DNA of 64,000 nt from Vibrio rhodolitus (GTDB lineage: Bacteria; Pseudomonadota; Gammaproteobacteria; Enterobacterales; Vibrionaceae): NCBI RefSeq assembly GCF_003350325.1, contig NZ_QLYZ01000005.1, forward strand, positions 62,001 through 126,000. The letters run 5' to 3'. A program made the translations under genes and the position numbers. Of this stretch, positions 52,445 to 60,449 are shown one piece after another; position 1 is the stretch's first letter, and each line of letters opens with the position of its first letter. The notes below the pieces were generated by a model that ran no database searches, was not told the DNA's origin, and was given only the letters and a program-made list of their open reading frames with translations.

Positions 52445-52555
52445 AAAAAAAAAGCGCCCATATGATAAGCAAACATATGGGCGAAAAATTGGGCAACAAT
52501 TTGAAATTGTTAATTGGAGATGTTGGTAAACATCCATATTCAAACTGTTAAAACA
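52445..52555 (-). ncRNA. Candidate small RNA, about 110 nt
   Basis: On the minus strand three hairpins follow each other: GATGTT/AACATC (52519-52534), AACAAT/ATTGTT (52496-52511), and a 10-bp CGCCCATATG/CATATGGGCG (52455-52483) ending in nine T residues. The last is a textbook Rho-independent end with an Hfq-type U-tail. The nearest minus-strand gene is 640 bases upstream. A possible promoter (TTGGTC at 52592-52587, TAAGAT at 52567-52562) would start it near 52555. I do not recognise the RNA. Confidence 0.55.
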
Positions 52556-53126
<571 letters not shown>

Positions 53127-53339
53127 TCATTTCATGCTTTTTGCTGCATGTTCAATTTGCTTTGGTGACATGCCAATGGCAATAGCGCCAGTAGCAATCG
53201 CTTTGATGGTTTGCTCTGTTGTCACTTCTGCCTTGGCTGATTTGTCATGATTGTCTGCGTCATCTTGTTGATTGGCTGCGTGTACGCCAAATGCTGAGAA
53301 TGATAACAGGGACAAAGCAATAACAATTGCCGTTCTCAT
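53127..53339 (-). CDS. Small exported peptide, paralogue 5 of the cluster
   Basis: The 70-residue precursor has a signal peptide (IALSLLSFSAFGVHA, cut near residue 22), an acidic, Asp/Lys-rich linker of about 20 residues that its paralogues lack, and the shared core TTEQTIKAIATGAIAIGMS...QIEHAAK. The mature peptide would be about 48 residues. A GAAGAGG ribosome site precedes the ATG. It is the last of five tandem relatives on the minus strand and the most diverged in its leader. The function is not known. Confidence 0.75.
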   Translation of the reverse strand: MRTAIVIALSLLSFSAFGVHAANQQDDADNHDKSAKAEVTTEQTIKAIATGAIAIGMSPKQIEHAAKSMK

Positions 53340-53394
53340 AGTAAAACCTCTTCAATGTTTTGTTGGTCATCGTCGACTAATGACCGATTTTTTA

Positions 53395-53556
53395 TTAAAT
53401 GGCTTGCTGAATTTGTGCATGCGACATGCCAACGCTAATCGCACCACTAGCAAGACCTTGAGCAACTCGCTCTGCTGATACCGTCGCTGTGTTAGCTTGG
53501 GTAGCAAAAGCAGAAACCGAGAAAATAGATAACGCGATAATCAGAGCTTTTTTCAT
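53395..53556 (-). CDS. Small exported peptide, paralogue 4 of the cluster
   Basis: A 53-residue precursor, too short for usual gene calling. It reads MKKALIIALSIFSVSAFA as signal peptide, then a short linker and the shared core VSAERVAQGLASGAISVGMS...QIQQAI. The mature peptide would be about 35 residues. AGAAGGT lies about 8 bases before the ATG. The conserved pattern GAIxxGM[ST]xxQI is kept although flanking residues vary, which supports that it is translated. Confidence 0.75.
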   Translation of the reverse strand: MKKALIIALSIFSVSAFATQANTATVSAERVAQGLASGAISVGMSHAQIQQAI

Positions 53557-53624
53557 AGTTATTACCTTCTAAATTTTATTTTTTGAATGACTAATCAAAT
53601 TAACAATGGTTATTTTAGTTCGGG

Positions 53625-53786
53625 TTATTTCAGTACGTTTTGAATTTGTTTTGGTGTCATACCAATAATAATCGCGCCTGACGCAACACCCTTAATCGCT
53701 TGTTCTGCCGTTACATGAGCATTGGTATGGGCAGCGTAAGCAGAAATAGAGAAGATAGATAGCGCGATAACTAGTACTTTTTTCAT
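53625..53786 (-). CDS. Small exported peptide, paralogue 3 of the cluster
   Basis: A 53-residue precursor with signal peptide MKKVLVIALSIFSISAYA and mature part beginning AHTNAHVTAEQAIKG, then the core ASGAIIIGMTPKQIQ and NVLK at the end. GAAAAGGAAAAGG precedes the ATG at good distance. The core can form a short helix, then a turn at GM[ST]P, then a second helix. No known family was recognised. Confidence 0.76.
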   Translation of the reverse strand: MKKVLVIALSIFSISAYAAHTNAHVTAEQAIKGVASGAIIIGMTPKQIQNVLK

Positions 53787-53843
53787 AGTGTTTACCTTTT
53801 CCTTTTCAGTGTTGTCGTTAAGTGTTGAGCTGGTTGGTTTAAA

Positions 53844-54008
53844 TTAGTTAATTGCTTTTTCAATTTGTTTTGCTGACATACCAACGCTGATTGCGCCAGT
53901 TGCGAAGCCTTTAATAGCTTTCTCTGTTGATACATTTGCAGTGAATGAGTGTGCTGCGAATGCTGAAACAGAGAAGATTGATAGTGCGATAACTAGTGCT
54001 TTTTTCAT
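53844..54008 (-). CDS. Small exported peptide, paralogue 2 of the cluster
   Basis: A 54-residue precursor. The signal peptide MKKALVIALSIFSVSAFA is nearly identical to that of paralogue 1, and the mature part has VSTEKAIKGFATGAISVGMS followed by AKQIEKAIN. AAGGAAAA stands about 6 bases before the ATG. The near identity of leaders and spacing indicates recent tandem duplication. Confidence 0.77.
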   Translation of the reverse strand: MKKALVIALSIFSVSAFAAHSFTANVSTEKAIKGFATGAISVGMSAKQIEKAIN

Positions 54009-54066
54009 GATGTTTTCCTTTATGACTGATTTTTATTTGTTAATTGTGTTGAGCTGACTTTATTTC

Positions 54067-54252
54067 TTATTTCACTGCGTTTTCAATTTGGCTAGCAGAC
54101 ATACCGAAGCTGATTGCGCCGTTGCCGATAGCTTTAATTACTTGTTCAGTTTGTTGAGCTTGACCATTAACAGCGTGGCTTGAAAATGCTGCGTGCGCTG
54201 CGAAAGCTGAAACTGAAAGTACTGACAATGCGATAACTAGTGCTTTTTTCAT
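54067..54252 (-). CDS. Small exported peptide, paralogue 1 of the cluster
   Basis: A 61-residue precursor and the first in transcription order. It has signal peptide MKKALVIALSVLSVSAFA, a linker AHAAFSSHAVNGQAQQ and core TEQVIKAIGNGAISFGMS with ASQIENAVK. AAGAAGA precedes the ATG. The promoter must lie in the 190 bases between this gene and the LysR terminator, where a palindrome AATTTCCA/TGGAAATT is found. Function unknown. Confidence 0.78.
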   Translation of the reverse strand: MKKALVIALSVLSVSAFAAHAAFSSHAVNGQAQQTEQVIKAIGNGAISFGMSASQIENAVK

Positions 54253-54349
54253 AATTTGATCTTCTTCTTATTTATTTAGGTTTTGGGCGGTGCCCCTCTC
54301 GATGTGGTGAATATTAATGAGACTTGGCTCACGTTTACAGGAAATGCGG

Positions 54350-54368
54350 AATTTCCATTTTGGAAATT
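54350..54368. promoter_or_regulatory. Palindrome in the peptide-cluster promoter region
   Basis: AATTTCCA (54350-54357) and TGGAAATT (54361-54368) are perfect arms around TTT, and a further GGAAAT half-site lies at 54340. It is about 100 bases before the first peptide gene and downstream of the LysR terminator, a plausible operator position. The regulator is unknown. Confidence 0.4.
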
Positions 54369-54442
54369 ACCGTGTCTGAGTTCACATAATGAGCGTTTAG
54401 CTCGAATGGTATGCAATTTGACTTTTTATTAAGCAATAAAAA

Positions 54443-54463
54443 AGCCTCACATAAAGTGAGGCT
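54443..54463 (-). terminator. Intrinsic terminator of the LysR-type gene
   Basis: AGCCTCAC/GTGAGGCT with an ATAAA loop is followed on the minus strand by TTTTTTATTG. A second copy of GTGAGGCTT at 54470-54478 could pair with the same left arm and give an alternative, longer hairpin. Confidence 0.85.
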
Positions 54464-54508
54464 AGAAAAGTGAGGCTTAAAGTTCTTGATTTGATAATCT
54501 ATTATTTA

Positions 54509-55390
54509 TCAATAGCTTAGGTTGGACAGTACGCGTTCACCAACGTTGTAAAGCCACGTTTTTTGCGGATCGTTTTGCTTTGCACGGTGAAAACTCATCA
54601 CGCAATGAAGATTGAGATTTGTGAGCGGAAGCCCAATTGCTCGGCAGTTTTTAGGGATCACTCGCGACATGGTAAAAGAGAAGTGATCGGAATTGGTGAC
54701 GATATTTTCGATGGTCAAGGTATTCTCGACTTCGACATCTGCGGTAATACGATGCCCAAGGCTCGCCAGACGCTCAAATAACGGGTAGCGCACGTCATTC
54801 CAGCCAGGGTTTCTTGTGATCACAAAGGGATATTGCTTCAGTTCTTCAAAAGTTTGCGCGGGATGATCGTCGCGAACATAAAAAGCAGGGGAGATATTAC
54901 ATAGCGCTTTTTGCTGAATAACTTGCGGCAGAGTTTCATCGTAAATACCAAATAGCACGGAATTTTCGCCTTCAATAAGACGAGTGCGTGCTTCCAGGTT
55001 CCATTGACGCATGGAAAATTTGGCATGGGGCGCTTCTTTACGCAGGGCTAAATAGAGCTTGTCGCCAAAGTTATCCCAAAATAACGCGTGTCCATATAGG
55101 ATAATTTCTTGCTTAAGCGTTTGTGGATCAAAGTCTGTCGGCTGAATAGAGTCAAAGGTAGCCAAAATAGCTTCAAAGTGACTGATGTTGGTTTCGATAA
55201 ACGTAGTGGGTTCGAAACCTTTGCGGGTCTGAATAAATAGCGGGTCTTCGAAATGAAGTTTAAGTTTAGATAAGATTTTACTGACGGCACTAGAGGTTTT
55301 CCCTACCGCGTCCGCGACTAGCTTTACGTTTCTTAGTTCATGCATTTTAACTAAGACAAAAATACTTTGGATATCTAAATTGTTCCCCAT
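54509..55390 (-). CDS. LysR-family transcriptional regulator
   Basis: The 293-residue protein has an N-terminal winged helix (about 5-65, DIQSIFVLVKMHELRNVKLV, then SAVSKILSKLKLHFEDPLFI) and a periplasmic-binding-protein-like effector domain (about 90-290). The helix-turn-helix follows the usual LysR layout. The ATG at 55390 or a GTG two codons earlier could be the start. It is upstream of, and on the same strand as, the peptide cluster, from which a terminator separates it. It may control that cluster or the divergent side, which the sequence does not show. Confidence 0.88.
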   Translation of the reverse strand: MGNNLDIQSIFVLVKMHELRNVKLVADAVGKTSSAVSKILSKLKLHFEDPLFIQTRKGFEPTTFIETNISHFEAILATFDSIQPTDFDPQTLKQEIILYGHALFWDNFGDKLYLALRKEAPHAKFSMRQWNLEARTRLIEGENSVLFGIYDETLPQVIQQKALCNISPAFYVRDDHPAQTFEELKQYPFVITRNPGWNDVRYPLFERLASLGHRITADVEVENTLTIENIVTNSDHFSFTMSRVIPKNCRAIGLPLTNLNLHCVMSFHRAKQNDPQKTWLYNVGERVLSNLSY

Positions 55391-55548
55391 TTCCACTGCT
55401 CTGAATCAATTTAACCAGAGCGAAATATATAGAATATCGCCCCCTTAACTCAATGATCTAGGTCGGTAAATAGTGAGAGCAAGCTAACAATATGCGCATC
55501 TGGCACACATAAATGGACAAATGGCGTCCAGAGGAGCGCCATTGAAGA

Positions 55549-56181
55549 TTATTTTTGTACGTTTTCACGCCAGTAGCGATAAAGCGCGGCGATATCCTGC
55601 GAGCTTAGTAATGGCATTGCACCTTGCAACGCGTCATCACTCCAGTTCCACCACTGCATTTCTAATAACATCGCAATTTCTTCGGCGGCAAAACGGTAGC
55701 GAATATGTTTGGCAGGGTTAGCACCAACGATAGAATAGGGCTCTACATCTTTGGTGACGACTGCGCGTGAAGCAATGACTGCGCCATCACCGATTTTTAC
55801 CCCAGCCATAATCATCGCTTCAGAGCCAATCCAAACATCGTTACCAATTACGGTATCACCCGCACGTTCAAAAGCATCATTAGCACCGGCAAACAAAGGG
55901 CTCTCTTGGTAGAAAAACGGAAAAGTGCTCGCCCAATCGTGACGGTGACCTTGATTACCCGCCATGATAAAAGCCGCACCTGAGCCAATTGAACAGTAGC
56001 TGCCGATGATCAACTTATCGACATCATTGCGGTTAGGCATCAAGTAGCGCGCACAGTCATCAAAGCTGTGCTTGTGGTAATAACCCGAGTAGTAACTGTG
56101 TTTGCCCACAATGATGTTTGGGTTGGTGATTTGGTCTTCAATCGGTTTGCCGACAAAAGGGCTTTCAAAATAGTTTGTCAT
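55549..56181 (-). CDS. CatB-type xenobiotic O-acetyltransferase
   Basis: The 210-residue protein is built of hexapeptide repeats forming a left-handed beta helix ([38 protein letters not shown]). The catalytic His is in NQGHRHDW near residue 79. The opening [12 protein letters not shown] and the closing [10 protein letters not shown] are those of the type B chloramphenicol acetyltransferase family. Chromosomal copies are common in vibrios, and resistance is not implied. Natural substrate unknown. Confidence 0.9.
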   Translation of the reverse strand: MTNYFESPFVGKPIEDQITNPNIIVGKHSYYSGYYHKHSFDDCARYLMPNRNDVDKLIIGSYCSIGSGAAFIMAGNQGHRHDWASTFPFFYQESPLFAGANDAFERAGDTVIGNDVWIGSEAMIMAGVKIGDGAVIASRAVVTKDVEPYSIVGANPAKHIRYRFAAEEIAMLLEMQWWNWSDDALQGAMPLLSSQDIAALYRYWRENVQK

Positions 56182-56302
56182 TATGATCTCTTCATTCTAT
56201 TAATTTTTGATCTTCTTGAGATTGGTACTGGTTACGGCTGAGATTATAGCGATAACCGAGCCCTAAGTAACAAGTGATAAGTGTACTTGGTGTAAAGGAA
56301 AA

Positions 56303-56334
56303 GCGCGATCCGTTTACTCGTAAACCGATCGCGC
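56303..56334 (-). terminator. Probable terminator of the ABC exporter operon
   Basis: GCGCGATC...GATCGCGC with inner GTTTAC/GTAAAC form a 32-base hairpin with one C-C mismatch, 26 bases after the permease stop. Minus-strand CTTTTCCTTT follows. Confidence 0.7.
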
Positions 56335-56359
56335 AGTAGGGAAGAGATGTTGATTGGAC

Positions 56360-57460
56360 TTAGTCGAGGGACTTTTTAAAGCGTTTCGACGCAACCATTA
56401 AGCCGATAACCGTAAAGGCAGCAAGCCAGAGGCTATCACGCCACAAATCAGCTAAATCTGCTCCACGTAATACTATCCCGCGTATTAAGCGCATAAAGTG
56501 AGTCGCCGGTAATACCTCGGATATCCACTGCGCAGCCACTGGCATGGCTTCGTAAGGGAACATAAAACCCGAGAGTAAAATTGATGGCAGCAGGATAAAT
56601 ACCGTCATCTGCATCGCTTGTAGTTGGGTACTCGCAATCGTCGAAATGACTAAGCCTAAGGTTAAACTGGCGGCGATAAACAGCAGCGTTCCCAGTAAAA
56701 TTTGGCTGAGCGCGCCATTGATTGGGACACCAAAAATAGAATGACCTAATCCCAGAATGATCCCGACCTGAATTAAACCCACGAAGATATAAGGTACGAT
56801 CTTCGCGACCATCAGTTCCATCGAGTGGATCGGTGTTGTGATGAGTAGCTCTAGGTTGCCTCTTTCACGTTCACGTACGATGGCAGCACTGGTAAACAAA
56901 ATCATCGTCATTGTAAGAATCACGCCGAGTAAGCCAGGAACGATGTTAACCGCTGAGCGCTGGCTCGGGTTATAAAACAGCGCAACTTCGAAGGTTTTAT
57001 GCACTTGAGGTTTGATCTCAAAATCGAAATCCGTCAGTGGCATACTTTGTAAGCCCAGTATTGCAGCACTGATCATGGTATCGGAGCCATCGACGATCCA
57101 TTGTCCGAGTTCACGCCCTTGCACCATACGCTGAGTGAGGTCAGGCGGCAAAATCAACGCAGCTCGCACTAGACCCTCTTGTATCGCTTGCTCTGCCTCT
57201 TGTGGAGTGGCAAAACGCTGGGTGATATCGACCACTTGCGTGACACGAACAGATTCAGTTAGCACGCGACCAGCGGCACTTTGGCTTTGATCAACCACAG
57301 CAACAGGGATATTGCGCACATCGGTATTAATTGCAAAACCAAACAGTAGCAGTTGAATAAGCGGGATCATCACCACCATACCAAAGGTAATGCGATCACG
57401 AGAAAGCTGGCGGATCTCTTTGATCATCACCGCTTTCATTCGGGCGAGACTCTTGATCAT
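56360..57460 (-). CDS. ABC-2 type permease (YbhS/YhhJ-like)
   Basis: Inner-membrane permease of 366 residues with one N-terminal helix, a large periplasmic loop (about 45-175) and five C-terminal helices. VRERERGNLELLITTPIHSMELMVAK near 205 is the ABC-2 coupling signature (E-R-G-N-L-E). With the two upstream genes it forms a YbhG-YbhF-YbhS-like exporter. In E. coli there are two permeases and here only one, so it should homodimerise. It overlaps the ATPase gene by 4 bases. Confidence 0.9.
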   Translation of the reverse strand: MIKSLARMKAVMIKEIRQLSRDRITFGMVVMIPLIQLLLFGFAINTDVRNIPVAVVDQSQSAAGRVLTESVRVTQVVDITQRFATPQEAEQAIQEGLVRAALILPPDLTQRMVQGRELGQWIVDGSDTMISAAILGLQSMPLTDFDFEIKPQVHKTFEVALFYNPSQRSAVNIVPGLLGVILTMTMILFTSAAIVRERERGNLELLITTPIHSMELMVAKIVPYIFVGLIQVGIILGLGHSIFGVPINGALSQILLGTLLFIAASLTLGLVISTIASTQLQAMQMTVFILLPSILLSGFMFPYEAMPVAAQWISEVLPATHFMRLIRGIVLRGADLADLWRDSLWLAAFTVIGLMVASKRFKKSLD

Positions 57461-58383
57461 TGGCGTCCCTCCCCGGTAACGGTAACAAACACATCTTCTA
57501 AACTTGGACGGGCGATATTCATTTCAGCGCCTTTTAGTTCAGGGAACTCATTGGCAAGCCACTCCATCGGGTTGGTTACTTGATCATAAATCAAAACGCG
57601 TAGGCGAATACCCAGTTGCGCCGCTGAGCGCACTTGTGGGCGTTGCAGGAGCTTGTCTTTCAGTGCTCGTAGCGCAGGGGCTTTGACTTCAACAATATTC
57701 ACGCCCATTTCAGCCATGAGACGTTCCGGCTCACCATCGGCGCGAATCAGTCCTGACTCCATAATGGCGAGGCGATGGCAACGTTCAGCTTCATCCATGT
57801 AGTGGGTCGTGACTAAGATGGTGGTACCTTGATCGCTGAGATCAAACAACTGCTCCCAAAACTCACGGCGATTCTCAGGGTCTACCGCCGAAGTGGGCTC
57901 ATCAAGGAACAGTAATTCAGGTTTGTGCATCGTTGCAGCCGCAAGAGAAAGACGCTGTTTCTGTCCGCCACTCATGCCGCTAACGCGCTGCTTTCTGCGT
58001 TGATCGAGTCCATAAATGGCAAGTTGTTGGTTGATGCGATTGCGCAGTTCGCTATTTGGCATACCGAATATCTGCCCAATAAACTGCAAGTTTTCTTCTA
58101 CCGTAAGATCATCATAGAGAGAGAATTTTTGTGTCATATAACCGATTTTTAAACGTAGTAGCTCCGACTGTTTGGGGATCTCTAGCCCTAACACATCGAC
58201 GTTGCCAGAGGTTGGGCTGAGCAAGCCAGTCAACACGCGAATGGTGGTTGATTTGCCACAACCATTAGGACCCAGGAAACCATAGATACTGCCTTTAGGT
58301 ACATTGAGGTTGATGCCTTCAATCGCGGTAAAATCACCGAATTTTTTCACCACGTCACTGGCTTGAATTGCATAATCTGACAT
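57457..58383 (-). CDS. ABC transporter ATPase (YbhF-like)
   Basis: A 308-residue ATPase with a single domain, unlike E. coli YbhF, which has two. Walker A GPNGCGKSTT near 37, Q-loop GYMTQKFSLYDDL, signature VSGMSGGQKQRL, Walker B LLFLDEPTSAVDP and the His ILVTTHYMDEA are all intact. The DrrA-like C-terminal extension follows (about 225-308, PSLEDVFVTVTGE). It starts 2 bases after the fusion-protein stop. Confidence 0.93.
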   Translation of the reverse strand: MSDYAIQASDVVKKFGDFTAIEGINLNVPKGSIYGFLGPNGCGKSTTIRVLTGLLSPTSGNVDVLGLEIPKQSELLRLKIGYMTQKFSLYDDLTVEENLQFIGQIFGMPNSELRNRINQQLAIYGLDQRRKQRVSGMSGGQKQRLSLAAATMHKPELLFLDEPTSAVDPENRREFWEQLFDLSDQGTTILVTTHYMDEAERCHRLAIMESGLIRADGEPERLMAEMGVNIVEVKAPALRALKDKLLQRPQVRSAAQLGIRLRVLIYDQVTNPMEWLANEFPELKGAEMNIARPSLEDVFVTVTGEGRQ

Positions 58384-58385
58384 GG

Positions 58386-59336
58386 TTACTCCTCACTAAG
58401 ATCCACTTGCGCGGCTAAACCTGAAGGTAATTTGATTGCCGCTTGGGTTAGGTCCACTTCTGCCAAGTACATCAGGCGAGAGCGCTCCTCTTCAGTGAGT
58501 GCATAGTAAGGGGTAAATGATGGTTCGGTTGATACCCAGCGTACAGTACCGTTAAAGGCTTGCTCGACACCATCAACATGCACTTTCACCGCTTTACCGG
58601 CAATAAAATCGACACGGTGACTGGCAGGAACATAAACGCGTGCATAAGGGATCTGGCTGGCTTGCACTACCGCGACAATACCGTTAACAGGCACGCGTTC
58701 ACCTAAGTTGTACGGTAGGTTATCCAGCACGCCAGAGCGGGTGGCGACAATGGTGAGCTCCGCCAGTTTTTGCTCTTCTAATGCGACATCAGCCTCGGCT
58801 GCCGCAAGCGCTGCTTTTGCTTGTTCGATGTCTTCAAGGCGAGAGCCTGCGGTTAGTTTGGCGAATTCTTCATTGGCAGAGTCTAACTCAGCTCGAGCCG
58901 AATCACGCGCAGCAAGCGCTGCATCTTTTTCGGATTGGCTGATCAGCTTTTTCGCTACCAGTTCTGCTTTACGTTGGTAGTTTTTTTGCGCTTCGGTGAG
59001 TTGTGCTTGGCTGCGCACAACACGCGCTTGCGCAGCTGCAATATCTTCAGGGCGTTCACCATTGGTGAGTTTCAGTAAGTAGGCATCCGCTTTGGCTTGT
59101 TCGGCAATCGCGTGAGCGAGTAGGGCTTGTTGGTTTTTAGTGTCCAATTTTACCAGTACATCGCCTTCATTGACCATGCTGCCTTCTTTGACCGGTAACT
59201 CACGGATAATTTCATTTGCTGTGGCAGAGAAGGTGACTCGGTCACGCTCAAGAGTGCCAAGTGCTTTCTCTTTTTCGATAGGTGTACAAGCATTGAGTGT
59301 GATGAGCAATAGGGCGCTTAACAGGAGTTTTTTCAT
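58386..59336 (-). CDS. HlyD-family periplasmic adaptor (YbhG-like)
   Basis: The 316-residue protein has a lipoprotein-type signal (LLLITLNACTP, Cys at about residue 17), so it is probably lipid-anchored to the inner membrane. A lipoyl half (IIRELPVKEGSMVNEGD), an Ala/Glu-rich coiled coil (about 80-195) and second half (TIVATRSGVLDNLPYNLGERV) follow. It is the first gene of a three-gene export operon. Its substrate may be a cationic drug or a lipid, which is not shown. Confidence 0.9.
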   Translation of the reverse strand: MKKLLLSALLLITLNACTPIEKEKALGTLERDRVTFSATANEIIRELPVKEGSMVNEGDVLVKLDTKNQQALLAHAIAEQAKADAYLLKLTNGERPEDIAAAQARVVRSQAQLTEAQKNYQRKAELVAKKLISQSEKDAALAARDSARAELDSANEEFAKLTAGSRLEDIEQAKAALAAAEADVALEEQKLAELTIVATRSGVLDNLPYNLGERVPVNGIVAVVQASQIPYARVYVPASHRVDFIAGKAVKVHVDGVEQAFNGTVRWVSTEPSFTPYYALTEEERSRLMYLAEVDLTQAAIKLPSGLAAQVDLSEE

Positions 59337-59464
59337 GCACTTAGTCTCTAGTTCACTTGGTGATATATGCAGCTTAGTTGAAATTCTCTGGCTGCAATGT
59401 GATCAAATCTTTAACTTAGCTATAGAGTAGTGTTTTTAGTAAGGTGAAGAAAAGTAACATAATT

Positions 59465-59498
59465 CCCCACATATTCATCAAGTGATGAATTTATGGGG
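59465..59498. promoter_or_regulatory. Imperfect 34-bp palindrome between divergent operons
   Basis: CCCCACATATTCATCA (59465-59480) and TGATGAATTTATGGGG (59483-59498) pair at 14 of 16 positions around a 2-base centre. It lies between the divergent exporter and response-regulator genes, 129 and 161 bases from their starts. No U-run follows directly on either strand, so an operator is likelier than a terminator. Confidence 0.45.
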
Positions 59499-59658
59499 TC
59501 TCGTTTTCATTTTGTATTCGCGTGTAGGTATGCGGCACCTATAAAGCATTGGATTAAGTTGTCAAACTATAGGTCTTTCGTTAGTGTATTTACTTTACTA
59601 GAAAGCGAATGCATCTCTTGCTCGTTGATACATTCCCTCTTTGTTTAGGAAAATGATC

Positions 59659-60336
59659 ATGGTCCAGGTGAATACACTTCAATTGTTGCTTGTCGAAGAC
59701 AATCTTGAACTGGCAGAAACTACCATCGAACACTTCGAATTGGAGGGTATCGGCTGTGATCACGTTTCAAACGGCTCTGCCGCCCTTGATGTGATGATGA
59801 AAGCCAATCATGACGTTGTGATTCTCGATGTCAATTTACCGCGCTTTTCTGGTATAGAAGTGTGTAAAAAAATACGAGAGCAAGGCAAAGACGTGCCAAT
59901 CATTATGCTGACTGCTCGTGATTCGTTGGACGATAAAATTGCAGGGTTTGAAGCGGGTGCTGATGACTATTTGACCAAACCATTCGCTTTTGAAGAACTA
60001 TTAATGCGCATTAAGGTTCTATCACGTCGTCGTAGTGGTGAAGTCAACGTTATAACACTCAAAGATCTACAAATGAACGTTAAAGAGCGTAACGTAAAAC
60101 GTGGTGCAGATGAAATCAAACTATCACCAACGGGTTACCGTATTCTCGAGGTGTTACTGCGTTCAACCCCAAACCCAATCAGTCGAGAAGATTTAATTCA
60201 AAAGGTTTGGGGTGACGAGCAGCCCGATACTAATAGCCTAAAAGTTCATATGTTTAAGCTAAGGCATGCGCTAGACGATAACTATGAGGAAAAGCTGCTT
60301 CACACGGTGAAAAGTTTTGGTTTTGTCCTCAGGTAG
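59659..60336 (+). CDS. OmpR-family response regulator
   Basis: The 225-residue protein has a receiver domain (about 1-115, LLVEDNLELAE, phospho-Asp in VILDVNLP, switch Thr in MLTARD, Lys in YLTKPF) and a C-terminal winged helix (about 125-222, LSPTGYRILEVLLR, NSLKVHMFKLRHALDD). No kinase lies beside it in the same direction. It is clearly paralogous to the regulator at 61736-62419. The start is ATG 59659, with AGGA about 9 bases upstream. ATG 59653 is also possible. Confidence 0.92.
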   Translation: MVQVNTLQLLLVEDNLELAETTIEHFELEGIGCDHVSNGSAALDVMMKANHDVVILDVNLPRFSGIEVCKKIREQGKDVPIIMLTARDSLDDKIAGFEAGADDYLTKPFAFEELLMRIKVLSRRRSGEVNVITLKDLQMNVKERNVKRGADEIKLSPTGYRILEVLLRSTPNPISREDLIQKVWGDEQPDTNSLKVHMFKLRHALDDNYEEKLLHTVKSFGFVLR

Positions 60337-60449
60337 TTGTAGTCTTTAACATGTATTTTGGCTGGTTTCACTCACCAACAGAATCACTGGTATGATAACT
60401 ACCTAGTAGGAAAAATATAAAACCATTTTCTTCCAATGAGCGACTCTCG

